DNA from: Lentisphaeria bacterium
GTDB lineage: Bacteria > Verrucomicrobiota > Lentisphaeria > Victivallales > Victivallaceae
Direction: 5' to 3'
Assembly (NCBI GenBank): GCA_017456285.1
Contig: JAFTJQ010000004.1
Location: 1 to 64,000, forward strand
Length of the DNA stretch: 64,000 nt
Shown here: in pieces, positions 17,617 through 26,879 of the stretch
Layout of the letters: every line of letters begins with the position of its first letter
How positions within the stretch are numbered: the stretch's first letter is position 1
Notes under the pieces: model-generated
What the model saw: only the letters and a program-made list of their open reading frames with translations
What the model was told of the DNA's origin: nothing
The model's database searches: none
Program-made: the position numbers and the translations under genes

Positions 17617-20010
17617 TCAAAAAATAATTTTTAACGCCTCGTCAAAGTTTTTGACAAAGTGGAAATTCAAATTGCTGCTGACTTCTTCAGGAATCTCCTC
17701 CAAGTCCTTTTTATTCTCCAAAGGCAGTATGATATCCCGCACCCCTGCCCTCAAAGCGGCAATGACTTTTTCCTTAACTCCGCCGATAATTGTAACCCGA
17801 CCGCGAAGATTTATTTCGCCTGTCATTGACAAGTGAGACTTCAATCGCTTCTTGGTCAAAAGCGAATAGAGTGCGGAAGTAATAGTAATACCTGCTGACG
17901 GGCCATCTTTGGGTGTCGCTCCGTCAGGAACATGAATATGGAAATCATTTTTCTCAAAAACTTCCGCTTCAATTCCCCAATCAGCAGCCCGACTTTTTAT
18001 GTAAGTAAATGCCGCCTCGGCACTCTCCTGCATGACCTTGCCGAGCGAACCAGTAAGTTTCAAATTGCCCTTGCCGGGCACCATAACGCTCTCGATAGTC
18101 AAAGTTGTTCCGCCGACGCTCGTCCATGCCATACCCAAAGCAGTACCGATTTCAGTACGTTTTTCGCTGCATTCGATTAAATATTTTCTGCTTCCCAACA
18201 ACTCATTAACCGTAGCGGCTTTGACGGAAATTTTGTTATTATTCTCATACCTATTTTCGACCACATTACGGGCAACTTTGCGACAAGTTCTTGAAATTAC
18301 TCTATCAAGTTCACGCACCCCTGATTCACGAGTGTAGTAGTCAATAATCTCATTAATTGCAGAAACATTGAATTTAACATTAAACTTGTCCAGCCCATTA
18401 TCCTTAAGTCCTCTGGGGACTAAATACTGCTTGGCAATCTCACGCTTTTCAAATGCAGTATAGCCCGGAAGGCGAATAATCTCCATACGGTCAAGCAACG
18501 GTGCGGGAATCGTATCAAGCGTATTGGCAGTAGCAACGAAAAATACTTTGCTTAAATCGTATTCCAACTCCAAATAGTGATCGCTGAAAGTGCTGTTCTG
18601 GGCAGAATCCAATACCTCAAGCAATGCTGAAGCAGGATCACCTCTGAAATCACGATTAATTTTGTCAATTTCATCCAGCAAAAATAAGGGATTGGATGAA
18701 CCGCATTTTTTCAAACTCTGCAAAATTCTTCCCGGCATCGCTCCGATATAAGTTCTTCTATGTCCTCTAATCTCCGCCTCGTCACGAACCCCGCCTAATG
18801 CCATGCGGATAAACTTGCGATTCAAAGCTCTGGCAATCGACTGTCCGAGAGAAGTTTTTCCAACCCCCGGCGGCCCGACCAAACACAAAATAGGAGCCTT
18901 TCGATCAGGATTAAGTTTAAGAACTGACAGGAATTCCAAAATTCGCTCTTTTACATCCTTAAGTCCGTAGTGATCCTCATCAAGCACTTTTGCCGCCTCG
19001 GCAACATCAAACCGATCTTCAGTAAATTTATCCCACGGCAACGACAAAATTGTATCAATGTAGTTATAAAGCACATGATATTCAGGCGACATCTGCGGAA
19101 GAACTTCAATTCTGGACAACTCCTTTTTCACCGTATTCAAAGCTGCTTCCGGCAATCTGATTGCCGCCATACGTTTTTCAATATCGATAATGTCGGGGTT
19201 GCGGTTATCCTCGCCGAGTTCCTTTTTAATCGCCTTAAGTTGTTCATTCAAAAAATACTCTTTCTGTGCCTTGCTCATTGCCAAATGCACATCATTCTGA
19301 ATTTTAGCACCTGTCTGCATTACCTGCATATTGCGATTGATGAAACTGCTTGCCGCATAGAGCAGCTCTTCGGCACTGACTTTGCTTAACATCATAATTT
19401 TTTCAGGATAAGCCAGCATGAGTGCTTCGGCGATAATATCCGCTACCCGTGAGGGCGAATTTACATTCAGCACTGCAATTTTGAACTCTTCAGAGACTGA
19501 AGACACCATCATCGCATAGTCCTGAAAAACCTTAATTGTTGATTTCTCAAGTGCCTCAATCAAGTCAGGTTCTTTATATTTTTTCTCATCGCATTTTTCG
19601 TAATGAACTACATTCACGCCCTCTTCATTGGTAATGCGAATCATTCTGATTCTGGAAATACCTCTCAACAACAATCTGGTAGTGCCGTCAGGGAATTTTA
19701 GTTTTTTAACAATTCTGCACAATGTTCCGATACGGCAATAGACTTTTTCTCTGATTGCAAAAGTCTCAAATTCGCCATACACATCAGGACAACTTCTTAA
19801 CTCTTCTTCGCTCGGCATCTCCGAAAAAGCCGCTACGATTCGATTGCTGTTAAGTGCTTTATCGCCGGAAATCAAGTTTACTCCGCCATGTACAACCACC
19901 GGGGCAATGCTGTATGGGTAAACCACTTGCCCGTGCAATTCCAATAATGCCGCAGTCGCAGGGGGGGCATTTTTCCCATCTTTAAGTGATATATTAATCT
20001 CTTCTGCCAT
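17617..20010 (-). CDS. lon: ATP-dependent Lon protease
   Basis: Cytoplasmic AAA+ serine protease that degrades misfolded and regulatory proteins. The 797-residue product has an N-terminal LON substrate domain (about 20-210), a coiled-coil region with KEYFLNEQLKAIKKELGE, Walker A GPPGVGKT at 379-386, Walker B FLLDEIDK near 450, and the protease domain with DGPSAG (Ser705) and GGVKEK (Lys746), the Ser-Lys dyad. Length is normal. It is followed by dapA after about 90 bases and lies 24 bases after folC. No heat-shock operator was recognised upstream. Confidence 0.97.
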   Translation of the reverse strand: MAEEINISLKDGKNAPPATAALLELHGQVVYPYSIAPVVVHGGVNLISGDKALNSNRIVAAFSEMPSEEELRSCPDVYGEFETFAIREKVYCRIGTLCRIVKKLKFPDGTTRLLLRGISRIRMIRITNEEGVNVVHYEKCDEKKYKEPDLIEALEKSTIKVFQDYAMMVSSVSEEFKIAVLNVNSPSRVADIIAEALMLAYPEKIMMLSKVSAEELLYAASSFINRNMQVMQTGAKIQNDVHLAMSKAQKEYFLNEQLKAIKKELGEDNRNPDIIDIEKRMAAIRLPEAALNTVKKELSRIEVLPQMSPEYHVLYNYIDTILSLPWDKFTEDRFDVAEAAKVLDEDHYGLKDVKERILEFLSVLKLNPDRKAPILCLVGPPGVGKTSLGQSIARALNRKFIRMALGGVRDEAEIRGHRRTYIGAMPGRILQSLKKCGSSNPLFLLDEIDKINRDFRGDPASALLEVLDSAQNSTFSDHYLELEYDLSKVFFVATANTLDTIPAPLLDRMEIIRLPGYTAFEKREIAKQYLVPRGLKDNGLDKFNVKFNVSAINEIIDYYTRESGVRELDRVISRTCRKVARNVVENRYENNNKISVKAATVNELLGSRKYLIECSEKRTEIGTALGMAWTSVGGTTLTIESVMVPGKGNLKLTGSLGKVMQESAEAAFTYIKSRAADWGIEAEVFEKNDFHIHVPDGATPKDGPSAGITITSALYSLLTKKRLKSHLSMTGEINLRGRVTIIGGVKEKVIAALRAGVRDIILPLENKKDLEEIPEEVSSNLNFHFVKNFDEALKIIF

Positions 20011-20034
20011 AATTTTTCCTATATGTAAATGTTA

Positions 20035-21318
20035 TTAAATTTGTTCCAAATCATAATTTATGTAAGTAAAATACTCGCCGACTAAATACAGTGAACCGCA
20101 AATTACAAAAATCTCTTTTGCTTTATGTGCTGCATTTGCATCAAGCAGTTTTTGAACTGTACTCCAATTTTCCAATTTTTCAAATACTTTATCTGATTTT
20201 TTCATTAAAAATTCAGATAATTCGCAATAATCGTAACTATCACGGTACTCGTAGGCTATTTTTTTGAAATAAAACCTATTTGCGACCTGACTTAAAAGTT
20301 CCAAACACTCCATCGAGTCCTTGTCCTTGAATGAACCGAAAATAAAGTTGTATTTATAATCGGGATAAGCCTCAAGCAGACACTCAATAAGCGATCTGAT
20401 TCCGTCAATATTGTGACCGCCGTCAATAATCAAATTATCTGCCAGTTTCTGACATCTTCCCTGCCACTCGACCGTACTTAATCCCGTCAACGCCCTATCT
20501 AAATCAAATTGATATTTTTGCGAGAGATACTCTAAAACATTAACTGCCAACCTCGCATTTTTCCGCTGCATTGCCCCGATTAAATTCAATTCAATTTTAT
20601 GCCCGTTAACTTCAAAAAACTGCTTGCCGTCACGGTAGAGAAACGGCAAATCATCGATAGATTCGCACTCAAAAAGTTCAGCATTCTTTTCCGCCGCCTG
20701 CTTGCGAATTACCTGTAACGGTTCTTCTGCCATTATCCCCGCAAAGCAAGGGTGTCCGCTTTTGATAATTCCCGCCTTTTCAAAGGCGATTTCCGCCAAA
20801 GTCTCCCCGAGAAACCGCTGGTGGTCAGGAGAAATATTGGTAATAATCGACAAAATACTATCAAAAATATTCGTCGAATCAAATCTCCCCCCCATACCGG
20901 TTTCCAAAACCACAAAGTCAACCTGCATGCGTGCAAAGTAATTAATCGCCAGAATGGTGGTAAATTCAAAATAAGTTACACTAATACCGTCCTGTCGCAT
21001 GCTGTCCGCAAATTTCCGCAAATAACGATATTCCAATTCCAAATCATTTTCGCTTATCGCCCGACCATTAATTCGGATTCTCTCGCGGAAATTCATCAGA
21101 TGCGGCGACGTATAGAAGCCGACATTAAACCCGACTTGACGCAAAGATTTCTGAATCATCGCCCCCGTAGAGCCTTTGCCATTAGTCCCGGCGATGTGGA
21201 TGAACTTGAGATTTCTCCCCAACTCTCCGGAGCGGCGGTACAACTCCTCGGTAACGGCTAATCCGGGTTTAATTCCATTAAGTTCCAGAGAGTTCAAATA
21301 TGTGCAACAATTTTCCAT
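20035..21318 (-). CDS. folC: Folylpolyglutamate synthase / dihydrofolate synthase
   Basis: Adds glutamates to folates (and in many bacteria forms dihydrofolate). The 427-residue Mur-ligase-fold enzyme has the ATP loop IAGTNGKGSTGAMIQ at about 42-56, followed by the omega-loop YTSPHLMNFRERI, and DGGHNIDGIRSL in the C-terminal domain. It begins 14 bases after tolB and precedes lon. The partner gene accD often seen beside folC is not present. Confidence in the family is high; whether it has both activities cannot be told. Confidence 0.92.
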   Translation of the reverse strand: MENCCTYLNSLELNGIKPGLAVTEELYRRSGELGRNLKFIHIAGTNGKGSTGAMIQKSLRQVGFNVGFYTSPHLMNFRERIRINGRAISENDLELEYRYLRKFADSMRQDGISVTYFEFTTILAINYFARMQVDFVVLETGMGGRFDSTNIFDSILSIITNISPDHQRFLGETLAEIAFEKAGIIKSGHPCFAGIMAEEPLQVIRKQAAEKNAELFECESIDDLPFLYRDGKQFFEVNGHKIELNLIGAMQRKNARLAVNVLEYLSQKYQFDLDRALTGLSTVEWQGRCQKLADNLIIDGGHNIDGIRSLIECLLEAYPDYKYNFIFGSFKDKDSMECLELLSQVANRFYFKKIAYEYRDSYDYCELSEFLMKKSDKVFEKLENWSTVQKLLDANAAHKAKEIFVICGSLYLVGEYFTYINYDLEQI

Positions 21319-21332
21319 AAGTTCTCAAATTA

Positions 21333-22517
21333 TTAATCTATTGCCACTTTTGACCAGTTCGGAGTTGAGAAATAATTTTTTGAACTGAATAATTTGCGAT
21401 ACTTCCCTGTCCAACTGTCAATCACATACAAAGTCGATGACATCGGAGAATCTGATTTACTGCAAACCAAATGGCGATTATCAGGAGCCCAAGACGGAGA
21501 TTCCCAACGACCTGTCAAATTCGGTACAAGTTCATTTCTGCCGCTATTAATATCCAAAATAGCAATTCTATATTCACCGTCAATTCGGGTGATATAAGCA
21601 ATTTTATTATCCTGCGACCAATCAGGAGTAAATGCTTCTCTGCCGACACTCGGAAGCAATTTCACTTGCGAACCTTGCAAATTCACCATATAAAGTTTCG
21701 GACGGCCTGACTTATCAGAGAGAAAGCAGATAAATCTGCCGTCAGGACTGAAGCAGGGAGATGATTCAACCGCCTTGTCGCGAGTCAAACGAATCAACTG
21801 TCTGCTTCGCATGTCACGAATATAGAGGTCAACTTGCTTGTCTTTGCTGAGAATCATAGTTAAGTATCTGCCGTCAGGCGAAACTGCAGCCCCGGTATTT
21901 AAGCCTGCGAAAGAACTTATTTTACGAGTTTTGCGAGGGTAAATCAGAGTTTCAAAAATGCTGATATTATTTTTGCCGTAACTACTGTAAACAATTGATC
22001 TGCCGCTCGGAGCGAAAGCAGGTTCAACCGCCAAACCGCTGAATCGAGTAATCTGTTCAAAATTTTTGCCGTCAATATCACTCATAGCAATATTGCGTTG
22101 CTTCATACTTTTGCCCACTGAAAAAACAATTTTTGAACGGCACAGAACGGGAATTTTAAAAACCTTTTTCAAAATATCATCGACTAAAACTTTTGCACAC
22201 ATATTCACATCGCCGTTGCCATTGACTCTGCCGCTTGCTTTGATTTGTCCGCCGCTAATTAGTCGATAGTTCAATCCGTACTCATTACCGCTCAAATCAA
22301 GCAGGAAATCACCGCCGCTATTAGTTACATCGAACCAGTTTGCCACTTTCAGCATGCGGGCAACTTCACTTTTCAAACTCTCTGACACCGAAGCAGATGC
22401 GATTCTCAAAGTTGGATTGGCACGACTGCCCTTTTTAATCACAATCGCCTCTGCGTAAAGTGAATTAACCGAAACAAACAGCACAAAAACAGCCAAAAAT
22501 GCAATCAATTTTTTCAT
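21333..22517 (-). CDS. tolB: TolB-like periplasmic beta-propeller protein
   Basis: TolB joins the Tol-Pal system that links outer membrane, peptidoglycan and inner membrane during constriction. The 394-residue protein has a signal peptide (LIAFLAVFVLFVSVNSLYAEA), a short N-terminal domain, and a six-bladed propeller with repeated SPDGRYL / FSPDGRFICFLS / APDNRHLVC motifs from about residue 140. Length is near that of E. coli TolB (430). No tolA, tolQ, tolR or pal is nearby, so the call rests on architecture; another periplasmic WD40-like propeller protein is possible. Confidence 0.75.
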   Translation of the reverse strand: MKKLIAFLAVFVLFVSVNSLYAEAIVIKKGSRANPTLRIASASVSESLKSEVARMLKVANWFDVTNSGGDFLLDLSGNEYGLNYRLISGGQIKASGRVNGNGDVNMCAKVLVDDILKKVFKIPVLCRSKIVFSVGKSMKQRNIAMSDIDGKNFEQITRFSGLAVEPAFAPSGRSIVYSSYGKNNISIFETLIYPRKTRKISSFAGLNTGAAVSPDGRYLTMILSKDKQVDLYIRDMRSRQLIRLTRDKAVESSPCFSPDGRFICFLSDKSGRPKLYMVNLQGSQVKLLPSVGREAFTPDWSQDNKIAYITRIDGEYRIAILDINSGRNELVPNLTGRWESPSWAPDNRHLVCSKSDSPMSSTLYVIDSWTGKYRKLFSSKNYFSTPNWSKVAID

Positions 22518-22582
22518 AAATTATTCTTTCCTATTCCATCAAAAATTATAAAAATACCATTGAGAAAATACTCCTTGGAGTT

Positions 22583-22610
22583 AATATACTACTATGAAGA
22601 AATTTTTCAA
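22583..22610 (-). promoter_or_regulatory. Promoter of tolB
   Basis: On the minus strand TTGAAA (22605-22610) and TATATT (22583-22588) are separated by 16 bases, about 66 bases before the tolB start. The same hexamer pattern with a 16-base spacer recurs at other genes in this window. Confidence 0.6.
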
Positions 22611-22663
22611 GAATTTTTTAAGAAAAAAAGCATAAAATCAGCAACATATTAATGTAATTTTGC

Positions 22664-22757
22664 TTGAACGATTGCTTGCCTCTGATAATCCGGATAATTA
22701 AAAGAAAAATATCTTTCAAGTGCTTCAGGTGGTGAGGACTCTTTGAAGCGGTTTTTT
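22664..22757 (+). ncRNA. Possible small RNA ending in a terminator
   Basis: In the 425-base gap before the MFS gene, GATAAT (22693-22698) with upstream TTGCTT/TTGAAC could act as a promoter, and a hairpin based on GCTTCA (about 22721) and TGAAGC (about 22746) is followed by GGTTTTTTT. No gene lies upstream on this strand to be terminated, and a stronger promoter for the MFS gene lies downstream. A short transcript is therefore possible. No known riboswitch core was recognised. Confidence 0.3.
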
Positions 22758-22868
22758 TATTAAAAAATCCCAAAGTTGCGTTTGATTTAATTTTTGTTGT
22801 TACAGATTTTTGCTATAACGTTTCAATAAATGCACAAATTTTTTTTGATTTTTTACACACATTATTTA

Positions 22869-22896
22869 TTGACATTCCTAAAATACCTGCTATATT
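22869..22896 (+). promoter_or_regulatory. Promoter of the MFS transporter gene
   Basis: TTGACA (22869-22874) and TATATT (22891-22896) are separated by 16 bases; the start codon follows 46 bases later. This is a strong consensus sigma70-type promoter. The rest of the gap from 22518 holds only AT-rich DNA and the hairpin noted separately. Confidence 0.75.
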
Positions 22897-22942
22897 AACA
22901 GTAAAATTTCACACAAAAAATAGAGAAAGGATTACCTACACA

Positions 22943-24208
22943 ATGAAAATTTTTAGTTTCTTAACCAAAGATCCGCAGGAACAAAAAAATATCGCTATTG
23001 CCGGGTCCGGTGATATTTGCCGTCATGTTTACGCTCAATTACAAGGAGGTCCATTACTTCAAGCATTCCGTGTCGAACTCGGATTTTCGCATACTCAAAT
23101 CGGTTTTGTCGGCACTCCCGGCTGGTTTATCAACTTTGTAATGACCTTTTTTGCATCATTTTTTGCCGATAAAATTTCCAGAAGATCTTTGGCGGTCTGT
23201 TTAATGATTTTAGCAACTTTGCTCACACCTGTTACCGAATTAATAATCTCGCTCGGTCCTGCGGTGCTTCGTGAAACTACAGTTGCATTCTATATTCAAA
23301 TGATTGTAAGTATGTTCACAGCACCATTTGCAGCTCTATATGCGGTTTTGGTGGCGACATTGTATATTCGAGCTATCCACAACAACATCCGCGGTCGCTA
23401 TATTGCGATGGTAGGCATGGCAAGCGGAATTATCGGTTTCGGATTAGGCTTGCTTGCACCGATTGCCTTGAAGCACTTATCATTTCCCTACGGTTATGCC
23501 TGCTGGTCATGTGCAATTATTGTTTTCCAAACTACTTGCGGTTTATTGATGCTCAAAGTTACTGAGCTTCCCGACTTGGCAGAGGCTAAACTGCCGCCCA
23601 AAATTTCTCCATTTAAAAACTTTGCAAACGTGGTAAAACTTCGTGAATTTCAAGTTCTGATGCCGGCAAATATTCTTCGCGGTTTCGGGGACGGTGCAGG
23701 CGGTTTTATCGTGGCAGTGGCAATGAAGCAAGGATTGGATACTACTGCAGTCGGCTGGACAACCGCAATTCTGCCGGTCGCTTCATTCTGTGCAACCGGT
23801 ATCATCGGCGTATGCTCCGACAAATTCGGTGCAGGTAAACTTCTGCCGATTATTAATACCTTGCTGGTTATCGGTCTTATCGGGTCACTTTTCTGTATGA
23901 AACAAAGTTTGCTCTCAAGTACAACATTCTTTGTAACTTGCTACTTCCTCTGGTACATGATGCAGCAAATGGAAGCAAATGCAATTCCGCTCGTTCACTA
24001 TGATGTAGTACCTACTGAAGTAATCGGAGCATTTACCGGAGTTCGATTATTCTGCTTGAATGTAACCATGGGGTTATCAGGAATGGCGGTCGGATTTGCT
24101 TTAGACCATACCAAAGCAATTATCGTTTTCGGTGTCTGCGGTGCATTCAAAATCATTGCAGGATTGCTTTACTACGCAAGTGTAGTCGTTTTGAAACACA
24201 ACAAATAA
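22943..24208 (+). CDS. Major facilitator superfamily transporter
   Basis: A 421-residue inner-membrane transporter with about 12 hydrophobic segments and the two-lobe MFS layout; a central loop runs at about 200-235 (LPDLAEAKLPPKISP). The loop 2-3 region reads FADKISRRSL, a recognisable version of the MFS motif. The N-terminus has an unusual short soluble leader (FSFLTKDPQEQKN) before GSGDICRHVYAQLQGG. The gene stands alone, with its own promoter and terminator. The substrate cannot be told; nearby genes give no hint. Confidence 0.8.
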   Translation: MKIFSFLTKDPQEQKNIAIAGSGDICRHVYAQLQGGPLLQAFRVELGFSHTQIGFVGTPGWFINFVMTFFASFFADKISRRSLAVCLMILATLLTPVTELIISLGPAVLRETTVAFYIQMIVSMFTAPFAALYAVLVATLYIRAIHNNIRGRYIAMVGMASGIIGFGLGLLAPIALKHLSFPYGYACWSCAIIVFQTTCGLLMLKVTELPDLAEAKLPPKISPFKNFANVVKLREFQVLMPANILRGFGDGAGGFIVAVAMKQGLDTTAVGWTTAILPVASFCATGIIGVCSDKFGAGKLLPIINTLLVIGLIGSLFCMKQSLLSSTTFFVTCYFLWYMMQQMEANAIPLVHYDVVPTEVIGAFTGVRLFCLNVTMGLSGMAVGFALDHTKAIIVFGVCGAFKIIAGLLYYASVVVLKHNK

Positions 24209-24226
24209 AAGCGATTAAATAAAAAA

Positions 24227-24264
24227 GGGAGTTGATTTTTCCGAATCAACTCCCATTTGTTTTT
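24227..24264. terminator. Bidirectional terminator
   Basis: A perfect 11-bp stem (24227-24237/24244-24254) with a 6-nt loop is followed on the plus strand by ATTTGTTTTTT and preceded by A-rich sequence. It ends the MFS gene and can also serve the convergent Sel1-repeat gene. Confidence 0.85.
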
Positions 24265-24277
24265 TACTGAATTTTAT

Positions 24278-25384
24278 CTATTTTTTTTCAGATTTCTGCT
24301 GCTTTAATTTTTCTATAATTTTCAACGCTGTCGGGTGACCATGATCCGCCGCCATTTGTAAATATTTGTGACTTTCCTGATAATCTACTTCACAGCCGAA
24401 ACCATCAACTAAATTTCTAAAAGTAACATACATCGCATCCACAAAACCGCCATCCGCCGCTTGCTTTGCTAAATTAAATGCCAACTCCTCGTTTTTCTCT
24501 ACCAATTCTCCCGTTGCATAAAAACATGCTAAATTAAATAATGCCGGAGGAACACCTGCGTCAGCGGCAAGTTTATAATAATCAAATGCTTTTTGCAAAT
24601 CTTCGGCAACGCCTAAACCTTGATCATAACACAATCCAAGCATATAAGCGGCATTAGCATCTCCCATTTCATGTGCTTTTTGAAACATTTGAAATGCCTT
24701 TTTTTCATCCTTAATATCATCCAAATAGATCAAGCCCAAATCATAAGTCGCCTCGCTTATTCCATTAGAACTTGCAATTTCCAATAATTCAATCGCCTTT
24801 GACATATCTTTTTTAACAACTATGCCGTAACGATAAAACTGTGCCATTTCGTTGTATCCATCAGGGATATTAGCCGCAACAGCCTTTTTTGCATGCTCAA
24901 AAGCTAATTTCTCATTTTTTTCACATCCTAAACCTGAAAGATACATTTTTAGTAACATAATATTAGCAGAAGCATCACCTTTTTCTTCCGCTAATTTAAA
25001 TGCATTGAACGCCTCTTTATATTCCTTTTTAAAGTATTTCACCAGTCCATATCTGACCATAGCAAGGAGGTTACCCTTATCAGCGGCAATTTTTACATAT
25101 TTTTCTGCTTCATTCAAATCATCTTTATACTGAAAACATATATCCGACCACATCAAGCAAGCATCAATATTGCCATTCTCCGCCGCCCAAATTATATATT
25201 TCTCAAAAAGTTCTTGATTCTGTTCCTCTTCTGCATAATAGCAAGCAAGCTCAAACTGTGCCTGACTATCTCCTCTGTCTGCCCTGCGGATTAAAGATTT
25301 AACATCTTTCGACTCCGCAAATAAATTTCCCACACTCAATAAAATTCCTGACACCAACACCGCTAAAAATTTAACTTTTCCCAT
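24278..25384 (-). CDS. Secreted Sel1-repeat (TPR-like) protein
   Basis: A 368-residue protein with a signal peptide (VKFLAVLVSGILLSVGNLFAES) and about nine Sel1-like repeats of 36 residues, seen as recurring AxxxGxxxAxxxLGxxYxxGxG patterns (for example AYMLGLCYDQGLGV, EATYDLGLIYLDD). Sel1 proteins form superhelical scaffolds for protein-protein contacts, often in the periplasm or at the envelope. The gene has its own promoter region with an A/T-rich -10. Partner and role are unknown. The mutual arrangement with the convergent MFS gene gives no functional hint. Confidence 0.85.
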   Translation of the reverse strand: MGKVKFLAVLVSGILLSVGNLFAESKDVKSLIRRADRGDSQAQFELACYYAEEEQNQELFEKYIIWAAENGNIDACLMWSDICFQYKDDLNEAEKYVKIAADKGNLLAMVRYGLVKYFKKEYKEAFNAFKLAEEKGDASANIMLLKMYLSGLGCEKNEKLAFEHAKKAVAANIPDGYNEMAQFYRYGIVVKKDMSKAIELLEIASSNGISEATYDLGLIYLDDIKDEKKAFQMFQKAHEMGDANAAYMLGLCYDQGLGVAEDLQKAFDYYKLAADAGVPPALFNLACFYATGELVEKNEELAFNLAKQAADGGFVDAMYVTFRNLVDGFGCEVDYQESHKYLQMAADHGHPTALKIIEKLKQQKSEKK

Positions 25385-25426
25385 TGCAATGACCTTTCTT
25401 TATTTTTTTGCAATATTATACTTTGC

Positions 25427-25447
25427 GGTAAATCACCATGACTTACC
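25427..25447 (-). promoter_or_regulatory. Dyad upstream of the Sel1 gene
   Basis: A 9-bp dyad with one mismatch and 3-nt loop (GGTAAATCA-CCA-TGACTTACC) lies a few bases upstream of a TATAAT-like -10 on the minus strand, where the -35 element would be. It may be an operator or the end of the murC transcript; there is no T run on the minus side. Confidence 0.4.
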
Positions 25448-25485
25448 GTCCATTTTTTATTTCTATGTAATTAATTTATGAATTT

Positions 25486-26877
25486 CTATAACTGAGCAGC
25501 GAAAACAGGCAAACTATTATCTCTTGCCCCCATAATCATAATGACATCGCCTGATTGAGCATTGGCATGCAAAAATTCTGCTGTGTCTTCACGGCTGTCT
25601 AAATACAAATATTTATCCGCAAAGGAACTTTTTGATTTATAGCACTTAATAACATCGATACTGTGTGGAGTAAAACTGCTTGTTCCCCCTGCATAAAAGG
25701 CTTCAAGCATGATAAAAAGCTCTTTCTCGCCATCTAATTCACGCTCCAACAACTCAAATAACGGCTCCTCCATAAATCCTAAAGGTCCATACCCGTGCGG
25801 CTGAAATACCAAAAAAATTCTGCCGTTACAAATCTCCCTTGCTCCCTTTAAGCAAGAGATGATTTTTTCGGGATTATGGGCGTAATCATCATAGATTTTT
25901 ACCCCGTTTTGAGTAGTTTTGATATAATCAAATCGGCGTGAAACACCATGAAATTTCTCAATCGCTTCGACAATTTTTTCGCCTGCAAAGCCCAAATGGG
26001 TTAATAACGCAAAAACCGCCAAAGAATTAACGGCATTATGAAAACCGGGGATCGGCAATTTCAGTTTATATTCGCCATTGATAGTAATTTCTATGTCGCC
26101 ATTTTTGCGTTCATAACTATTTACGGCAAATAGATTATTTTTTGCTTCGGACAACTTCTCGCTGAATTTAATTATCGGAATCGAAGTTGTAAGTTTTTCC
26201 CGAATAAGTTCATAAACTTCCTCGGAAACAACTGCCGCTTTTTTTACCCGATTGATGAAAGTTGCAAAAACTTCCGCCAACTCTTCCTTGCTGTAATGGT
26301 CTGTTCCGATATTGAGCAAAATCGCATAATCAGGCGAATAATTAACTAAACTTTTATCGCTCTCATCTGCCTCAAAAACAAAAAATTTATCCCCCTCACC
26401 ATGAAAATTACCTGCCTCCGTATCGGATACGAAACGCTTGATTATCGCACCATTAAGCGAATTTACTTCACCTGTGAGGTTGTAAATTGTCTCACTCAGA
26501 AGTCCGCAGACACTGCTTTTGCCGCAACTGCCTGAAACGGCAATGCTATTACTGAACGAACTCTCGTTAATGATTTTCTGCAACGCCTCTGACCGATGAA
26601 TTTTCTGACAATTTTTCGGCATCGCCAGGAAATCAGGATTATCTGATTCAATCGCACTCGAATAAACCAAGTAATCAATTTCTCTATCAATGCTGTATGA
26701 TCCATCCTGCGGATAAATAATTATGCCTTTATTTCTCAAAGGCGCAAGAATTTTCTGATTTTCAACTCGGTTGCTTCCACGGTCGCTTCCCGACACCTCG
26801 TACCCCAAACTCTGATACATCGAAGCAAGTCCGCTCATGCCAATTCCCCCTACCCCGACAAAATGTATTGTTTTCAT
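25486..26877 (-). CDS. murC: UDP-N-acetylmuramate-alanine ligase family (MurC)
   Basis: Adds L-alanine to UDP-MurNAc in peptidoglycan precursor synthesis. The 463-residue product opens MKTIHFVGVGGIGMSGLASM, the MurC/Mpl Rossmann start, has the ATP loop VSGSCGKSSVCGLL near residue 115 and the Mg/substrate block YDDYAHNPEKI. The ATP loop reads SGSCGKSS rather than the usual TGTHGKTT, a noticeable deviation. The ATG at 26877 lies two bases after the ftsI stop. It ends the mraZ operon; other mur genes of the cluster are not here. Mpl, the recycling ligase, is an alternative. Confidence 0.85.
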   Translation of the reverse strand: MKTIHFVGVGGIGMSGLASMYQSLGYEVSGSDRGSNRVENQKILAPLRNKGIIIYPQDGSYSIDREIDYLVYSSAIESDNPDFLAMPKNCQKIHRSEALQKIINESSFSNSIAVSGSCGKSSVCGLLSETIYNLTGEVNSLNGAIIKRFVSDTEAGNFHGEGDKFFVFEADESDKSLVNYSPDYAILLNIGTDHYSKEELAEVFATFINRVKKAAVVSEEVYELIREKLTTSIPIIKFSEKLSEAKNNLFAVNSYERKNGDIEITINGEYKLKLPIPGFHNAVNSLAVFALLTHLGFAGEKIVEAIEKFHGVSRRFDYIKTTQNGVKIYDDYAHNPEKIISCLKGAREICNGRIFLVFQPHGYGPLGFMEEPLFELLERELDGEKELFIMLEAFYAGGTSSFTPHSIDVIKCYKSKSSFADKYLYLDSREDTAEFLHANAQSGDVIMIMGARDNSLPVFAAQL

Positions 26878-26879
26878 AA

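Noticed and set aside
22721-22757. Riboswitch before the MFS gene
   Set aside because: A promoter with consensus hexamers lies downstream of the hairpin, and no known aptamer core was recognised.
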